Assembly (NCBI GenBank): GCA_030524705.1
Contig: JAUNGD010000007.1
Location: 29,700-93,699, forward strand
Direction: 5' to 3'
From: Lachnospiraceae bacterium
GTDB lineage: Bacteria > Bacillota > Clostridia > Lachnospirales > Lachnospiraceae
DNA length: 64,000 nucleotides
Position numbers and translations under genes: made by a program. Below, in pieces: positions 52,384 through 61,270 of this stretch. The notes under the pieces were generated by a model. It did no database searches. It saw nothing but the letters and a program-made list of their open reading frames with translations, and was not told where the DNA came from. The number at the start of each line of letters is the position of its first letter. Positions within the stretch are counted from its first letter, which is position 1.

Positions 52384-54954
52384 CTAGGATTCTGCAGCGC
52401 AAAGCGCCTGGTTGTGTACTCCGTCTACCCAGAGCTTTATTCCCTCCGGTTCATATACACGAATGATCCGTTCCAGTTCCTTTTGTTCCGGGCAGATTTT
52501 TGAAAACAGATTGGGCTGCTCCACAAAGAAATCCCTCTGATAGCATTTCGTCCTCCTGTCTCCGAAGATTGCCCCGTAAAAGATTTCCGCCTCCACCAGA
52601 TCCTGGAACATATGACTGCCATAGCTGAGCTCCGGCATATATCCGGCGCGGTTGTCGGTGACCTCGCAGATGGCGCAGAAGCCGGAAATATCCACGAAGC
52701 GCACCGGAACCCCCAGCTCCGGCGACGAGGTGCCGATACGTCCCGGAACGGTCAGAAGGATGTTCTTTCCGGTTCCCTTGTAATAGCGGTTCACCGCACC
52801 GATGGCGTCCGCCACCTCGATTTTCCGGGCGTAGGGGAACTCGTAATACTCCTTCGGCTCTACCTGAATGATAACGTCGATGTCCTTTTCCGCCGACTGC
52901 CCCATGGAAGAGTCCTCAATTCGGAAGAAGGTCCTCTCTGGAGAGATTTCAGGCATTTTTATCCCCGCGTCTCCTTTTCCGACATAAAGCGGCCTGCACT
53001 GCAGCAGGTTGACCACAAAATCTCCGCCCTGGCTTAGATTGACCGTATACTCGATATCCACAGGGTTCCCGTAAGCGCTCTGAAGCTCAAACAGCAGCTT
53101 TTTCATCATTCCCGTAAATTTGCGGTTCGCCAGCATCCGCTGACAGCTCACAAAATAAATATCCCTGGGCCGTCCCATCTCTCGCAGCCTGTCCTCCGCC
53201 TCATAATCGTGCTCCAGAACCGTATTTTTGTACCACTGCGGCAGATACGGCAGAAGCTGCTCCAGGGAGACCTCCTCAAATTTGTTTTCCGCCATGTGTA
53301 TCACATCAATCTTATGCTGGGAAAAGCGATGCTTATCCGCCACCTTTACCAGCATGGTCACCTCCGGGCGGTCCAGATTGACAAGCCGGGGATAATCATT
53401 CTCCGTGCGGTCCACGGCTTTCGTCCCCAATCCCATTACAATGCGCAGCATTCCCGCCGCCGGATCCATATCCGGCATCCATTTATATGCGCTGTAGCTG
53501 TAGCCGACTCCGGCGGTACAGGGCATAAAATATGGCCCGTAATAGGAGCCGGACACCCGCTGTACCAGAATCGCCATCTGCTCGTCACGGTCCGCCAGCC
53601 CCCTGGTTTTCCGGTATTCCAGGGCGGAAGGATCCATTGTGCTGGCATATACCGTGCGCACGGCGTCCTCAAAGGCCTTCAGGCGTTCCTCCGGCTCTCC
53701 CCGGTTCGGACAGAAAACGGATTCGTATTTCCCCGCAAAGGCGTTGCCGAAGCCGTCCTCCAAAAGACTCGAAGAGCGCACGATGATCGGATTCTGCCCG
53801 AAATATTCCAACATATTCCGAAACTTTTCCCGGATATTGCTGGGAAAGCTGCCGCCCTGCAACCCCTCCTTCAGCTCCTCCGCAGCCTCCATAAAGCCCT
53901 CCTGGGTCCGCTGCCGGATTCTGGTTTCCCAGCATCCGTTCGACACGATGTACGTATAAAAAACGTCGGAGCCTATATAAAAGGAATCATGCTGCTCGCT
54001 GTGCTGATGGTATCCCGTCAGCTTTTTTTCCACGATCTTTCTCGCCAGAAGCATTCCGCAGGCCTTCCCGCCGATGGCGCCGCTGCCGATCATCCGGTCA
54101 CGGATCTTGAAATAATCCGCCGGTTCGAAGAACTGCCGAATCAGCTCCTGCATTTTCGGATCCCGGGTCATCGTACTCTCAATAATCATAGCCTCCGTTT
54201 CCTGCGTAAATTTTCCCTGCTCCAGATCCGCCTTGGCCCGGGTAAAGAAACGGTCGTGGCTGTCTACGGACTGATCCTGATTGTACCCGGAGGCCGCCTG
54301 GATCAGATTGTAATAACGGCTTGTGGCAACCCCGTCCACCAAAGGCTCAAAGCTGTCGCTGCCCTCCGTGCAGCAGTGCGGCAGGAACATCGTGGAGGAA
54401 TAGCGGTTCCAGACCTTCAGCGGGTGCAGATACCGCACCTCCCCATCCGAATACACATCCAGCAGAAGCTGCGTGGTCTCCCGGATACGAGCCACTGCCT
54501 CGAAGGAATGCCGTCCCCGGATCAGCGGGAAAAAGGCCACTGTATCAAGTATAAAAAGATACGGGCATGTCACACAGAAAAAGTTTCCCATCATGAGATC
54601 CGTATACCATGCAGACTGCAGCTCGGAAAGGCTGTCAAAGACGTAAAATGCATCATAGCCCTCCTGGGAAATCACATCATGAATCGCCACAGTAAATTTC
54701 TCAAAGCCCTCGTCCGGGTCAAAATGATACGTCTTCACGCCCTCCATTTCGGGAATGATCCTGGGATGCTGCGCAAACCGAATATAGATCAGGTTTCTGT
54801 GATCCTCGATGGCCTGCCGGACATAGGGTTCCACAAAATACCGGTATTCCTCCAGGTCCGTCACCTGCCACACCACATTATCACCGAGACGTATGTTGTC
54901 CAGTATCCTGTCCAGTCCCGGCATTCCGCTTTTGATTTTTTCAAATGCCGCCAT
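52384..54954 (-). CDS. Fusion of a degenerate KaiC/RecA-like domain and a PEP-synthase-like ATP-grasp domain
   Basis: An 856-aa protein from the ATG at 54954 (AAAGGAGG upstream). Residues about 1-200 resemble a KaiC/RadA-type domain: it opens with KSGMPGLDRILDNIRLGDNVVWQ, but where the P-loop should be there is no GxGKT, while a Walker B-like YDAFYVFDSLSEL (100-112) remains. From about 280 comes the pyruvate phosphate dikinase/PEP synthase N-terminal domain: AIGGKACGM (293-301), IIVRSSSLLEDGFGNAFAGKYES (spread over 390-412) and QCRPL near 665. The swivelling phosphohistidine domain and the PEP-binding TIM barrel are missing. It therefore cannot be an ordinary PEP synthase. It lies alone after the SH3 gene's terminator. 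Function unknown. Confidence 0.8.
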   Translation of the reverse strand: MAAFEKIKSGMPGLDRILDNIRLGDNVVWQVTDLEEYRYFVEPYVRQAIEDHRNLIYIRFAQHPRIIPEMEGVKTYHFDPDEGFEKFTVAIHDVISQEGYDAFYVFDSLSELQSAWYTDLMMGNFFCVTCPYLFILDTVAFFPLIRGRHSFEAVARIRETTQLLLDVYSDGEVRYLHPLKVWNRYSSTMFLPHCCTEGSDSFEPLVDGVATSRYYNLIQAASGYNQDQSVDSHDRFFTRAKADLEQGKFTQETEAMIIESTMTRDPKMQELIRQFFEPADYFKIRDRMIGSGAIGGKACGMLLARKIVEKKLTGYHQHSEQHDSFYIGSDVFYTYIVSNGCWETRIRQRTQEGFMEAAEELKEGLQGGSFPSNIREKFRNMLEYFGQNPIIVRSSSLLEDGFGNAFAGKYESVFCPNRGEPEERLKAFEDAVRTVYASTMDPSALEYRKTRGLADRDEQMAILVQRVSGSYYGPYFMPCTAGVGYSYSAYKWMPDMDPAAGMLRIVMGLGTKAVDRTENDYPRLVNLDRPEVTMLVKVADKHRFSQHKIDVIHMAENKFEEVSLEQLLPYLPQWYKNTVLEHDYEAEDRLREMGRPRDIYFVSCQRMLANRKFTGMMKKLLFELQSAYGNPVDIEYTVNLSQGGDFVVNLLQCRPLYVGKGDAGIKMPEISPERTFFRIEDSSMGQSAEKDIDVIIQVEPKEYYEFPYARKIEVADAIGAVNRYYKGTGKNILLTVPGRIGTSSPELGVPVRFVDISGFCAICEVTDNRAGYMPELSYGSHMFQDLVEAEIFYGAIFGDRRTKCYQRDFFVEQPNLFSKICPEQKELERIIRVYEPEGIKLWVDGVHNQALCAAES

Positions 54955-55047
54955 AAACAACCTCCTTTATATAGAAAACTATGCTTCACCAGCTTTTATT
55001 GCCCTCTCTGATTGCTCTCTCTGCAAATATTACCCTCTTCGAAAACC

Positions 55048-55088
55048 AAAAAGGCCCCCTGATGGGACTTCCCCGTCCCACAGGAGGC
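55048..55088 (-). terminator. Intrinsic terminator after the SH3-protein gene
   Basis: A 14-bp two-part stem (GCCTCCTG/CAGGGGGC and TGGGAC/GTCCCA, 55054-55088) is followed on the minus strand by CTTTTTGG. Confidence 0.88.
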
Positions 55089-55108
55089 GCTCAAAGCACT
55101 TCATTATT

Positions 55109-55771
55109 TTATTCGAAAAATCTCTGTCCCATGTATCCGATTACGCCGTCGATCCGCACCTCGCACCAGCCCTCGACGATACCCAGGAACTCCACCACCG
55201 TACCCGCTGGATACTCGGCCATGACCTCGTATTCATATCCGGGGCCGCTTCGGAAATTGCAGGCGCCGGTCATCGTTCTGTATACAGGCTCCGGCTCTGT
55301 CTGCGGCTGTGTTTCAGGCTGCGTCTCTGCCTGAGACTGTGTTTCCGGCTGCGTCTGAGGCTGTGTCCCTGACTGAGGCTGTGCTTCCGGCTGCGGCTGC
55401 GTTTCTGCCTGGGCCGCTGTCCCACTCTGTGCGGCTGAAGCTCCGGCGCTTTGCGCATCCCGTCCCTGCGTCACAGAACCGGACTCCTCCGGCGTCTCAG
55501 TACCCGTCTCAGTCGTCTTCTCCGACTCTTTTTCGGATTCCTTTTCAGATTCTTTTTCTGTCCCCTTTTCTGTCTCCGATTCCGCCTCCGTCGGCTTTTC
55601 CGTCACACGGTTTGCCTCCGTAAGTATCTCGATATTTTCTCCGGCCGTCGGTGAATCATAATTCTGATATACCTTCACTCCGATAAAAATAACTCCAAAA
55701 AGCAATACCGCCGCCAGAATCAGCATAAAATACCGCAGATAATCAGATAACCATTCTTTAAAGCTCTTCAT
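55109..55771 (-). CDS. Membrane-anchored SH3-domain protein with low-complexity linker
   Basis: A 220-aa exported protein: short cytoplasmic start, one membrane anchor (about 14-33), a long disordered linker, then a C-terminal bacterial SH3 domain (about 158-220, CNFRSGPGYEYEVMAEYP then GWCEVRIDGVIGYM). The linker has two styles: acidic repeats (EKESEKESEKESEK) then Gln/Pro/Thr-rich repeats (QPETQSQAETQPETQPQTEPEP). The layout suggests a domain held away from the membrane to touch the cell wall. Start is the ATG at 55771. It follows the 117-aa membrane-protein gene by 26 bp. Confidence 0.8.
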   Translation of the reverse strand: MKSFKEWLSDYLRYFMLILAAVLLFGVIFIGVKVYQNYDSPTAGENIEILTEANRVTEKPTEAESETEKGTEKESEKESEKESEKTTETGTETPEESGSVTQGRDAQSAGASAAQSGTAAQAETQPQPEAQPQSGTQPQTQPETQSQAETQPETQPQTEPEPVYRTMTGACNFRSGPGYEYEVMAEYPAGTVVEFLGIVEGWCEVRIDGVIGYMGQRFFE

Positions 55772-55797
55772 TCTATCACCCCTTCAGCAACCAGCTT

Positions 55798-56151
55798 CTA
55801 CCAGAACATTTCGGCAGCCTTTTTTACCTGCAAACCGAACCATAATGCATATACGAAGAAAATTCCAATAGCGATCATATATGGGATCACTCCGATCGTC
55901 TGCGTAAAATCCTGGATCAGCCCGATGCCGCCGCACAGAATCGCAACAATGCCGAAAATCAGCTGCTTCGTCCCGGTATATTTGATATACCCTGCGACAT
56001 CCTTACATTTTTTTATATCAATATTCTGCGGTATCAGCATACTGGATTTAAGCTTTCCTGTTTTTACCATAACGGCATACAAATACAAAATATATACGCC
56101 GCTGCCGACAATGACCGCATCCATCAAAGCATAAATGGAATCTGTATTCAT
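55798..56151 (-). CDS. Small membrane protein of unknown function
   Basis: A 117-residue protein with about three or four hydrophobic segments (about 10-28, 62-80 and 87-107). It has no recognised catalytic motif; the middle reads KCKDVAGYIKYTGTKQL. It lies 39 bp after thrC and 26 bp before the SH3 gene, so the three are probably cotranscribed. Confidence 0.7.
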   Translation of the reverse strand: MNTDSIYALMDAVIVGSGVYILYLYAVMVKTGKLKSSMLIPQNIDIKKCKDVAGYIKYTGTKQLIFGIVAILCGGIGLIQDFTQTIGVIPYMIAIGIFFVYALWFGLQVKKAAEMFW

Positions 56152-56190
56152 CTTAATTTTCCCCCGTTCTCCTGTAAAAAACCGACCGTT

Positions 56191-57681
56191 TTATTTGATA
56201 CCCAGAAACTCCTTCACTGCTGCTTCCATCTGATCCTTCTCGATCACCTTGTCATGCAGCACCGGAGCGTTTCGGATCTCTTCGATGGCCCTGGGGACGG
56301 AGGTGCCTGATATACGGCTCAGTTCGTCGATCAGTGCAAAGTCATCCATTCCGCAGTATTTGGAGTCAATCGCCTCCATGACGCTGCGGGCAAACTTGTA
56401 CGGGCTTGCCGTAGACGCCACCACTGCTGCGGTGCCATCCCCGCTCCGGTCACGGTATTTGCGGTAAACACAGGATGCAACTGCGGTATGCGTATCGAGG
56501 ACATAGCCTGTCTCCTTGTAAACTCTGCCGATCTCCTCTGCCGTCTCCTCCTGGGTAGCGTAGCCTCCGATGAAGTCCTTCATCCTCTCCCGCATCTCCT
56601 CCGAAATGGAGTAGCTTCCGCTCTCCGAAAGCTGCTTCATGAGCTTCGCATTCTCCACAGCATTGTCTCCCGCGATACGGAAGATCAGCCTCTCCAGATT
56701 GCTAGAGATCAAAATGTCCATGGAAGGTGAGGAGGTCAGAATAAATTCGCGGTTCCTGTCGTAGACGCCCGTCTCAAAGAAATCAAACAGGACGCGGTTC
56801 TCGTTGGAGGCGCAGATCAGCCTGCCGATGGGAAGCCCCATGTTCTTTGCATAGAACGCCGCGAGAATATTTCCGAAATTGCCGGTGGGCACAACGACAT
56901 TCATGACCTCTCCCGCCTTAAGCTCCCCTGACTTCAAAAGACGGCCGTAAGCGTATACGTAATATACGATCTGCGGTACAAGACGTCCGATATTGATGGA
57001 GTTGGCGGAGGAGAAGCAGAAGCCGCTGCGGTCCAGCTCTTTTCCAAGCTCAGCATCTCCGAACAGCTTTTTCACGCCGGACTGGGCGTCATCAAAATTG
57101 CCGCGGATCCCTATAACGCAGGTGTTCGCTCCCTTCTGAGTCACCATCTGCTTTTCCTGAACGGCGCTCACCCCGTTCTTCGGATAAAACACAATGATCC
57201 GCGTACCCGGAACATCCGCAAAGCCTGCCAGCGCCGCCTTTCCGGTATCTCCGGAGGTAGCCGTCAGAATCACGATCTCGTTCTTCTCCTGATTCTTCTT
57301 CGCCGCTGTTGTCATCAGATAAGGCAGGATAGACAGAGCCATATCCTTAAATGCAATCGTCGCTCCGTGAAAAAGCTCCAGATAGTACGTTCCGTCCGCC
57401 TTTTTGAGGGGCACGATCTCCTCCGTGTCGAATTTCTCGTCGTATGCGCTGCTGATGCAGTATTTCAGCTCTTCCTCCGTATAATCCGTGAGGAACTGCT
57501 TCATCACCGCATAGGCAGTCTCATGATAATTCATACCGGCCAGGGCCTCCACCGGCACGTCCAGCTTTGGAAGCTGCTCCGGTACGTACAGTCCGCCGTC
57601 CTCAGCCAGTCCCTTCAGGACAGCCTGGGAAGCCGTCACCCGGTTCTCTGCATTTCTGGTACTTCTAAACATTAAATCCAT
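56191..57681 (-). CDS. thrC: Threonine synthase
   Basis: A PLP enzyme converting O-phosphohomoserine to threonine. Motifs: SDTGKAALAGFAD binding region, the PLP lysine in ATIAFKDMALS (near residue 109), and NFGNILAAFYAKNMGLP. At 496 aa it is the long class II type. The ATG at 57681 follows AAAGGA by eight bases; an ATG three codons earlier touches the site. It has its own promoter, overlapping the sleB terminator. Confidence 0.96.
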   Translation of the reverse strand: MDLMFRSTRNAENRVTASQAVLKGLAEDGGLYVPEQLPKLDVPVEALAGMNYHETAYAVMKQFLTDYTEEELKYCISSAYDEKFDTEEIVPLKKADGTYYLELFHGATIAFKDMALSILPYLMTTAAKKNQEKNEIVILTATSGDTGKAALAGFADVPGTRIIVFYPKNGVSAVQEKQMVTQKGANTCVIGIRGNFDDAQSGVKKLFGDAELGKELDRSGFCFSSANSINIGRLVPQIVYYVYAYGRLLKSGELKAGEVMNVVVPTGNFGNILAAFYAKNMGLPIGRLICASNENRVLFDFFETGVYDRNREFILTSSPSMDILISSNLERLIFRIAGDNAVENAKLMKQLSESGSYSISEEMRERMKDFIGGYATQEETAEEIGRVYKETGYVLDTHTAVASCVYRKYRDRSGDGTAAVVASTASPYKFARSVMEAIDSKYCGMDDFALIDELSRISGTSVPRAIEEIRNAPVLHDKVIEKDQMEAAVKEFLGIK

Positions 57682-57727
57682 ATCTTTCATCCTTTTTCTA
57701 AGCTTTCTTTTCGAACATTACTTTCGA

Positions 57728-57756
57728 AGTATACCACACAAAAAAAGCTGTTGCAA
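57728..57756 (-). promoter_or_regulatory. thrC promoter, partly inside the sleB terminator
   Basis: On the minus strand TTGCAA (57751-57756) and TATACT (57728-57733) are 17 bp apart; the -35 box forms the loop side of the sleB terminator. Two TTCGAA hexamers (57710-57715 and 57723-57728) seven bases apart flank the likely start of transcription and could be an operator. Confidence 0.65.
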
Positions 57757-57773
57757 GGAAGCAACAGCCTTTT
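57745..57773 (-). terminator. Terminator between sleB and thrC
   Basis: Arms GCTGTTGC (57747-57754) and GCAACAGC (57761-57768) with T-runs on either side. It follows the sleB stop by three bases and has TTTTTTTGTG after it on the minus strand. Confidence 0.9.
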
Positions 57774-57775
57774 TC

Positions 57776-58597
57776 TCACATATTATCCACATATTCCTTA
57801 AATGTAAAATATTCGTGTCCGCCATACTCGAACAGCTTCACCAGGCTGGAGTCAAACCAACTCACGTTTGTGCTTTCTGCTGAATTGCGCGCTACGAAAA
57901 ATAAGGCCCCCTGTGAATAATCCTCTCCCTGAAGCACTCTCTCCACCGCTTCAATCGTTGATTCCGTGACACTGCAGGAGTAGAACCGTCCGTCCGACGT
58001 CGGCTGGAACTGTTCGTTCTGCCATACTACTTCGCTGATCGTGTCAGGAAAATGTGAATCCCGTACACGGTTGAGTACAACGCCTGCCACCATCATCTTG
58101 CTGGTAACATCTCCGCCGGTAGCTTCGGCTTCTACAATCTGCAGCAGCGTATAATACTCGTCTGACGACATCTGATTGTCATAGACAGCCTGCTGCGCAT
58201 AATAGCCAAGCTCACTGGCGACCTTTGTCCCTGCCCCAATGGCATTCCTATGAATAGCCCGTCTATCCACTCCGCTGACTCCTGCCAGTACCTCTTCATT
58301 TGCACTTGCAACGCTCACGAGCCTGGTAACATCCGAATATCGTTCCATATCTGCCACTCCATTGACGACTCCCATAAGACCAGTCTGAGCCTGCCGCGCC
58401 CTTCCATCCTCCTCCGCCGAGGAGCTCACAGCGTAAACTCTTCCGTGCCCGGTGGTATCAAACTCCGAAATGACAAACGATATACTGCCAACCATAAAAA
58501 TGCCGGCCAGTATCAAAGCGATGTCCAAGATGTAACGGCAAATGATACGTCGTGTGAGACCACCAAAGGATCTCCTTCCGTTTTGTAACAGCATCAT
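57776..58597 (-). CDS. SleB/CwlJ-family cell wall hydrolase
   Basis: A membrane-anchored or secreted hydrolase with a C-terminal hydrolase_2 (SleB/CwlJ) domain (about 155-273), a lytic enzyme family important in spore cortex breakdown. Anchor at about 20-46; conserved stretches LLQIVEAEATGGD, KMMVAGVVLNRV, PDTISEVVWQNEQFQP and GALFFV. The catalytic Glu in EAEATGG is present. I start at the ATG at 58597 (273 aa), with AGGAG six bases upstream, rather than the ATG five codons earlier. A consensus promoter about 100 bp upstream suggests vegetative expression, so germination alone may not be its role. Confidence 0.9.
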   Translation of the reverse strand: MMLLQNGRRSFGGLTRRIICRYILDIALILAGIFMVGSISFVISEFDTTGHGRVYAVSSSAEEDGRARQAQTGLMGVVNGVADMERYSDVTRLVSVASANEEVLAGVSGVDRRAIHRNAIGAGTKVASELGYYAQQAVYDNQMSSDEYYTLLQIVEAEATGGDVTSKMMVAGVVLNRVRDSHFPDTISEVVWQNEQFQPTSDGRFYSCSVTESTIEAVERVLQGEDYSQGALFFVARNSAESTNVSWFDSSLVKLFEYGGHEYFTFKEYVDNM

Positions 58598-58697
58598 AAA
58601 TTCTCCTGTCATTTGTTCTGCGCCCGCGTCTCCCCCGCGCTGCGCCTGTGTCCCTTATCTCACATTCATGAATGTTACTGCCCCACAACGTACTTGC

Positions 58698-58727
58698 ATT
58701 ATACAAAACTCTGAAATGATATGTCAA
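58698..58727 (-). promoter_or_regulatory. Consensus promoter of sleB
   Basis: On the minus strand perfect TTGACA (58722-58727) and TATAAT (58698-58703) are 18 bp apart. A 14-bp perfect palindrome, ACATTCATGAATGT, lies at 58662-58675 within the leader and could be an operator. Confidence 0.85.
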
Positions 58728-58739
58728 TATATTTTTCAC

Positions 58740-59040
58740 ATTTTTGTAACATATTATTTCGCCGACATTTTTCGTTCTTTCAATTTTGGTATATTTTCAT
58801 TAATTTTAATTCAATTTTTCTTGAATTTTTATTTATTTTCACCTCTCAAATTCCCAGAATTTGTCACTTTTGCCATTTCGACGTCAAGGCAAAAATAGCA
58901 TTTTTACGCTGTTTTCTGCGCTTTTTCATCATTTTTTTACTTCTCGTGTCGTATGTGTAATAATTATGTAATATTTTGTAACTTTTTCTGTTTTATATAC
59001 CATGAGTTAAACCAGATAGGGATAAAAATAGATATGTATG
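58740..59040. other. AT-rich spacer before the accessory segment
   Basis: About 300 bp of strongly AT-rich sequence with many T-runs and no gene, promoter or repeat that I can support. It marks the boundary between core and accessory DNA and may hold the attachment site. A hairpin GGCAGGAG/CTCCTGCC follows at 59041-59066. Confidence 0.6.
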
Positions 59041-59077
59041 GGCAGGAGTACAGATTTTCTCCTGCCTTTGCCTGTTT

Positions 59078-59923
59078 TTAGGCAGTTTGCAGATTGGTAC
59101 GCCGCATATATTCCTGTTCCATTTCTCGCATTTCTTCGTCCGTGGGAATGTCCACAATCCCGACACAGGAATAGTAGATGTCAATCGCCTGCGTCCGTTT
59201 CCCGTCCTGCTTTACCCGTTCATGGACTACATTTTATCTACGAAGGCATTGAGAATTTCAGGCGTGAGTTCGTCAATACGGGTATATTTCTTCGTGACGG
59301 CTATCAGCTTCGCCACATTGGTCACTTCCGTGTCGGCTTCGCCAACCTCTGCGGTCAACACTTCGATTTCAAGCTTTAACTGTTCCTGCTCGGCTTCATA
59401 TCCGTCTGACAGCTTGTAAAAACGCTCATCATTCAGTTTCCCGTTTACATTATCCTCGTAGATTTTTCGGAACAGGCGGTACGGATTTTCCGAAACCCTT
59501 GATACACCAATACCCTTTGACGCTTTGTAGGCTGACGGGGTAAGCACCTTGTCTTCCCACAAGATTGTGGCAATGGCTGACATTCTGTTTCCCTGCATAC
59601 AGAGGGAAAATATCCTGCGGACAACTGTCGCCGCTTCCTCATCCACAAGCCATCGTGTGTTGTCATCAGGATTGCGTAAATACCCATAAGGCGGCGCACC
59701 TAAATGTTCGCCCGCAAGCCCCTTCGCTTTCTTGACTTCCTTTACCTTTTTGCTCGTGCTTTTGGGATACCACTCATTGAACAGGTTGGTAAAGGCGGCA
59801 AATTCATTGATCTCAAGGCTGCCTGTGTCCACATAGTACGTGGGATTGGGAAATCGTGTTCCTTAGCATAATTGAATAGATATTCTTTTTTTCCGTGGGT
59901 TCCTGTTCTGTCAGTCTGCTCAT
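59078..59923 (-). pseudogene. Decayed large serine recombinase (TnpX/Tn4451-like)
   Basis: The ATG at 59923 (GGAGG upstream) opens MSRLTEQEPTEKKNIYS, but the frame soon breaks. The next readable part jumps from YYVDTG to INEFAAFTNLFNEWYPKSTSKK, losing the catalytic resolvase core with its active serine. The recombinase domain follows (KGLAGEHLGAPPYGYL, VVRRIFSLCMQGN). Near position 59225 a one-base loss stops the frame at FVDKM; in the shifted frame the C-terminus resumes as VVHERVKQDGKRTQAIDIYY and ends at 59078 with TNLQTA. So one internal deletion and one frameshift inactivate it. Confidence 0.85.
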
Positions 59924-60070
59924 CGCAATGTTTCCTCCGCTAATCCACGATACTATGTAGAAATAAGCTGCTTCGGATAAGCAGCAGAGCGATAGTCTTA
60001 GACCAACGCATAAAAAATCCCTCCAAACTCCAAAAACGAAGTCAGAGGGTAATTAAGGCATAACAAAGCT

Positions 60071-60277
60071 GCCCACCGAACCTCGTTTTTTTATTCGGTG
60101 GGCTTGTCCTTCCTGTGCTGTATAAAAGAATAGAGCCGATGATCTGTGAGATTTCAATTCTCACAAGTTCATCGGCTCTGCGTCTAAAGCGTCTGGCTCT
60201 TTGATAACATGTTGTTTTTCCCGACAACCTCCGTAACTTTCCACCAGACAAACTGGAAGTTATCACACTGTTTGTCT
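60071..60277. other. Three consecutive hairpins between the recombinase and TraX
   Basis: In the ~355 bp without a gene I see three inverted repeats: 10-bp arms GCCCACCGAA (60071-60080)/TTCGGTGGGC (60094-60103); a two-part stem of 11 bp (60132-60142/60169-60179) plus TGTGAG/CTCACA inside; and AGACAAAC (60246-60253)/GTTTGTCT (60270-60277) just after the TraX stop. The last may end the TraX transcript. No T-run supports classic termination. Confidence 0.65.
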
Positions 60278-60279
60278 TA

Positions 60280-61038
60280 TCAGGGGAAAATGCCATTACT
60301 TCCCATAGCAACCCTGATGATGCCAATCACAAAAAGATGTGCCGGGTAATAAATATAAAACAGCCATTTCATGCCTTTCCATTTTCCTCGCTCTCCATTA
60401 TATTTGTTGAGGATAGGAATAGACAGCACTGTAAACATCTGTAATATTCCATAAAGTTTATCCATTGCAAAGAAATAAACAATTGCATAAAACATTGACC
60501 ATATAACAATCGAAAGTGCCTGTTTTTTAAAACTGTCTCTATTAAGATAAATGAATACAGGACACATTGCTGCTATACATGACCAGTCCGCAGGAAATGT
60601 GATAAGGCATATCAGAATGATGCAGATTATTTTCTGCCATTGTCTCAGATTTTCGGTAACGAAAACAACCATTAGGACAACTGACCACGCAAGTGACCAC
60701 ATTACTCCCGTTTGATTAAATATCCCGGTAGGAATAAACGGTATTCCGCCTGCAAAATTATATGTAAAGTGAGATATGACCGCAAACAGAAATAATCTCC
60801 CAATATACTTTTTCACATTTCGGGTGTAATAAAACCCTTCTGCTATAAAAAACCACATAATAGGTGCTGTTATTCTGCCAATAATGTGAAGACACCACAC
60901 CCACCATATATGTTGGCATCCCGGAAAAAGAAGCCAAACAACATGGTCTATTGTCATTGCGATAATGGCAATAAACTTTATTTGATTTGAGTTTAATCCG
61001 TTCTTTTTTTCAATCAAATTGTCCATTCCTTCATCCAA
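60280..61038 (-). CDS. TraX-family membrane protein
   Basis: A polytopic protein of the TraX family (F-plasmid TraX acetylates pilin; Firmicutes members are frequent element cargo with unknown substrate). Seven or more hydrophobic segments in 252 aa; the family opening LNSNQIKFIAIIAMTIDHV and the middle LHIIGRITAPIMWFFIAEGF are present, and the C-terminus has WLFYIYYPAHLF. The start is a TTG at 61038 with AGGAG six bases upstream; an ATG four codons later is an alternative. Confidence 0.9.
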   Translation of the reverse strand: MDEGMDNLIEKKNGLNSNQIKFIAIIAMTIDHVVWLLFPGCQHIWWVWCLHIIGRITAPIMWFFIAEGFYYTRNVKKYIGRLFLFAVISHFTYNFAGGIPFIPTGIFNQTGVMWSLAWSVVLMVVFVTENLRQWQKIICIILICLITFPADWSCIAAMCPVFIYLNRDSFKKQALSIVIWSMFYAIVYFFAMDKLYGILQMFTVLSIPILNKYNGERGKWKGMKWLFYIYYPAHLFVIGIIRVAMGSNGIFP

Positions 61039-61081
61039 TCCTATCTCCTCAAATTCCGATTTGTCGTTCTGTCAAACGGCT

Positions 61082-61258
61082 TTATGTTTTCACTTCAAGC
61101 CGTTTGACAACTGTTACATGTAAATCCTTTGCTTCAATCAAACTTTCCTGTTTGCACTTCGGACAGTAGAGGAGATAGTTTTTCAATACAGTATCTTCTC
61201 GCAGCCTGTCACGGGTTTTGTTGCCGCAAACGGAGCAGAGTATCCATTCGGTTTGCAT
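61082..61258 (-). CDS. Cysteine-rich KTR-domain small protein
   Basis: A 58-residue protein with two CxxC pairs (CSVCGNKTR and CPKCKQE), typical of small zinc-ribbon proteins carried by Firmicutes conjugative elements, where it commonly sits next to TraX. The ATG at 61258 has GGAGG upstream. Role unknown. Confidence 0.9.
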   Translation of the reverse strand: MQTEWILCSVCGNKTRDRLREDTVLKNYLLYCPKCKQESLIEAKDLHVTVVKRLEVKT

Positions 61259-61270
61259 ACTTTCCTCCAA

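Noticed and set aside
53209-55011. 600-codon open frame on the plus strand
   Set aside because: It is antisense to the PEP-synthase-like gene, has no ribosome-binding site and shows no domain; GC-rich codon use in the real gene leaves this frame open.
57682-57775. T-box or threonine attenuator before thrC
   Set aside because: The leader is too short (about 40 nt) and lacks a T-box sequence or a Thr-rich mini-ORF.
60042-60326. 94-codon minus-strand frame overlapping the end of TraX
   Set aside because: Passes through all three hairpins and shows no family features.
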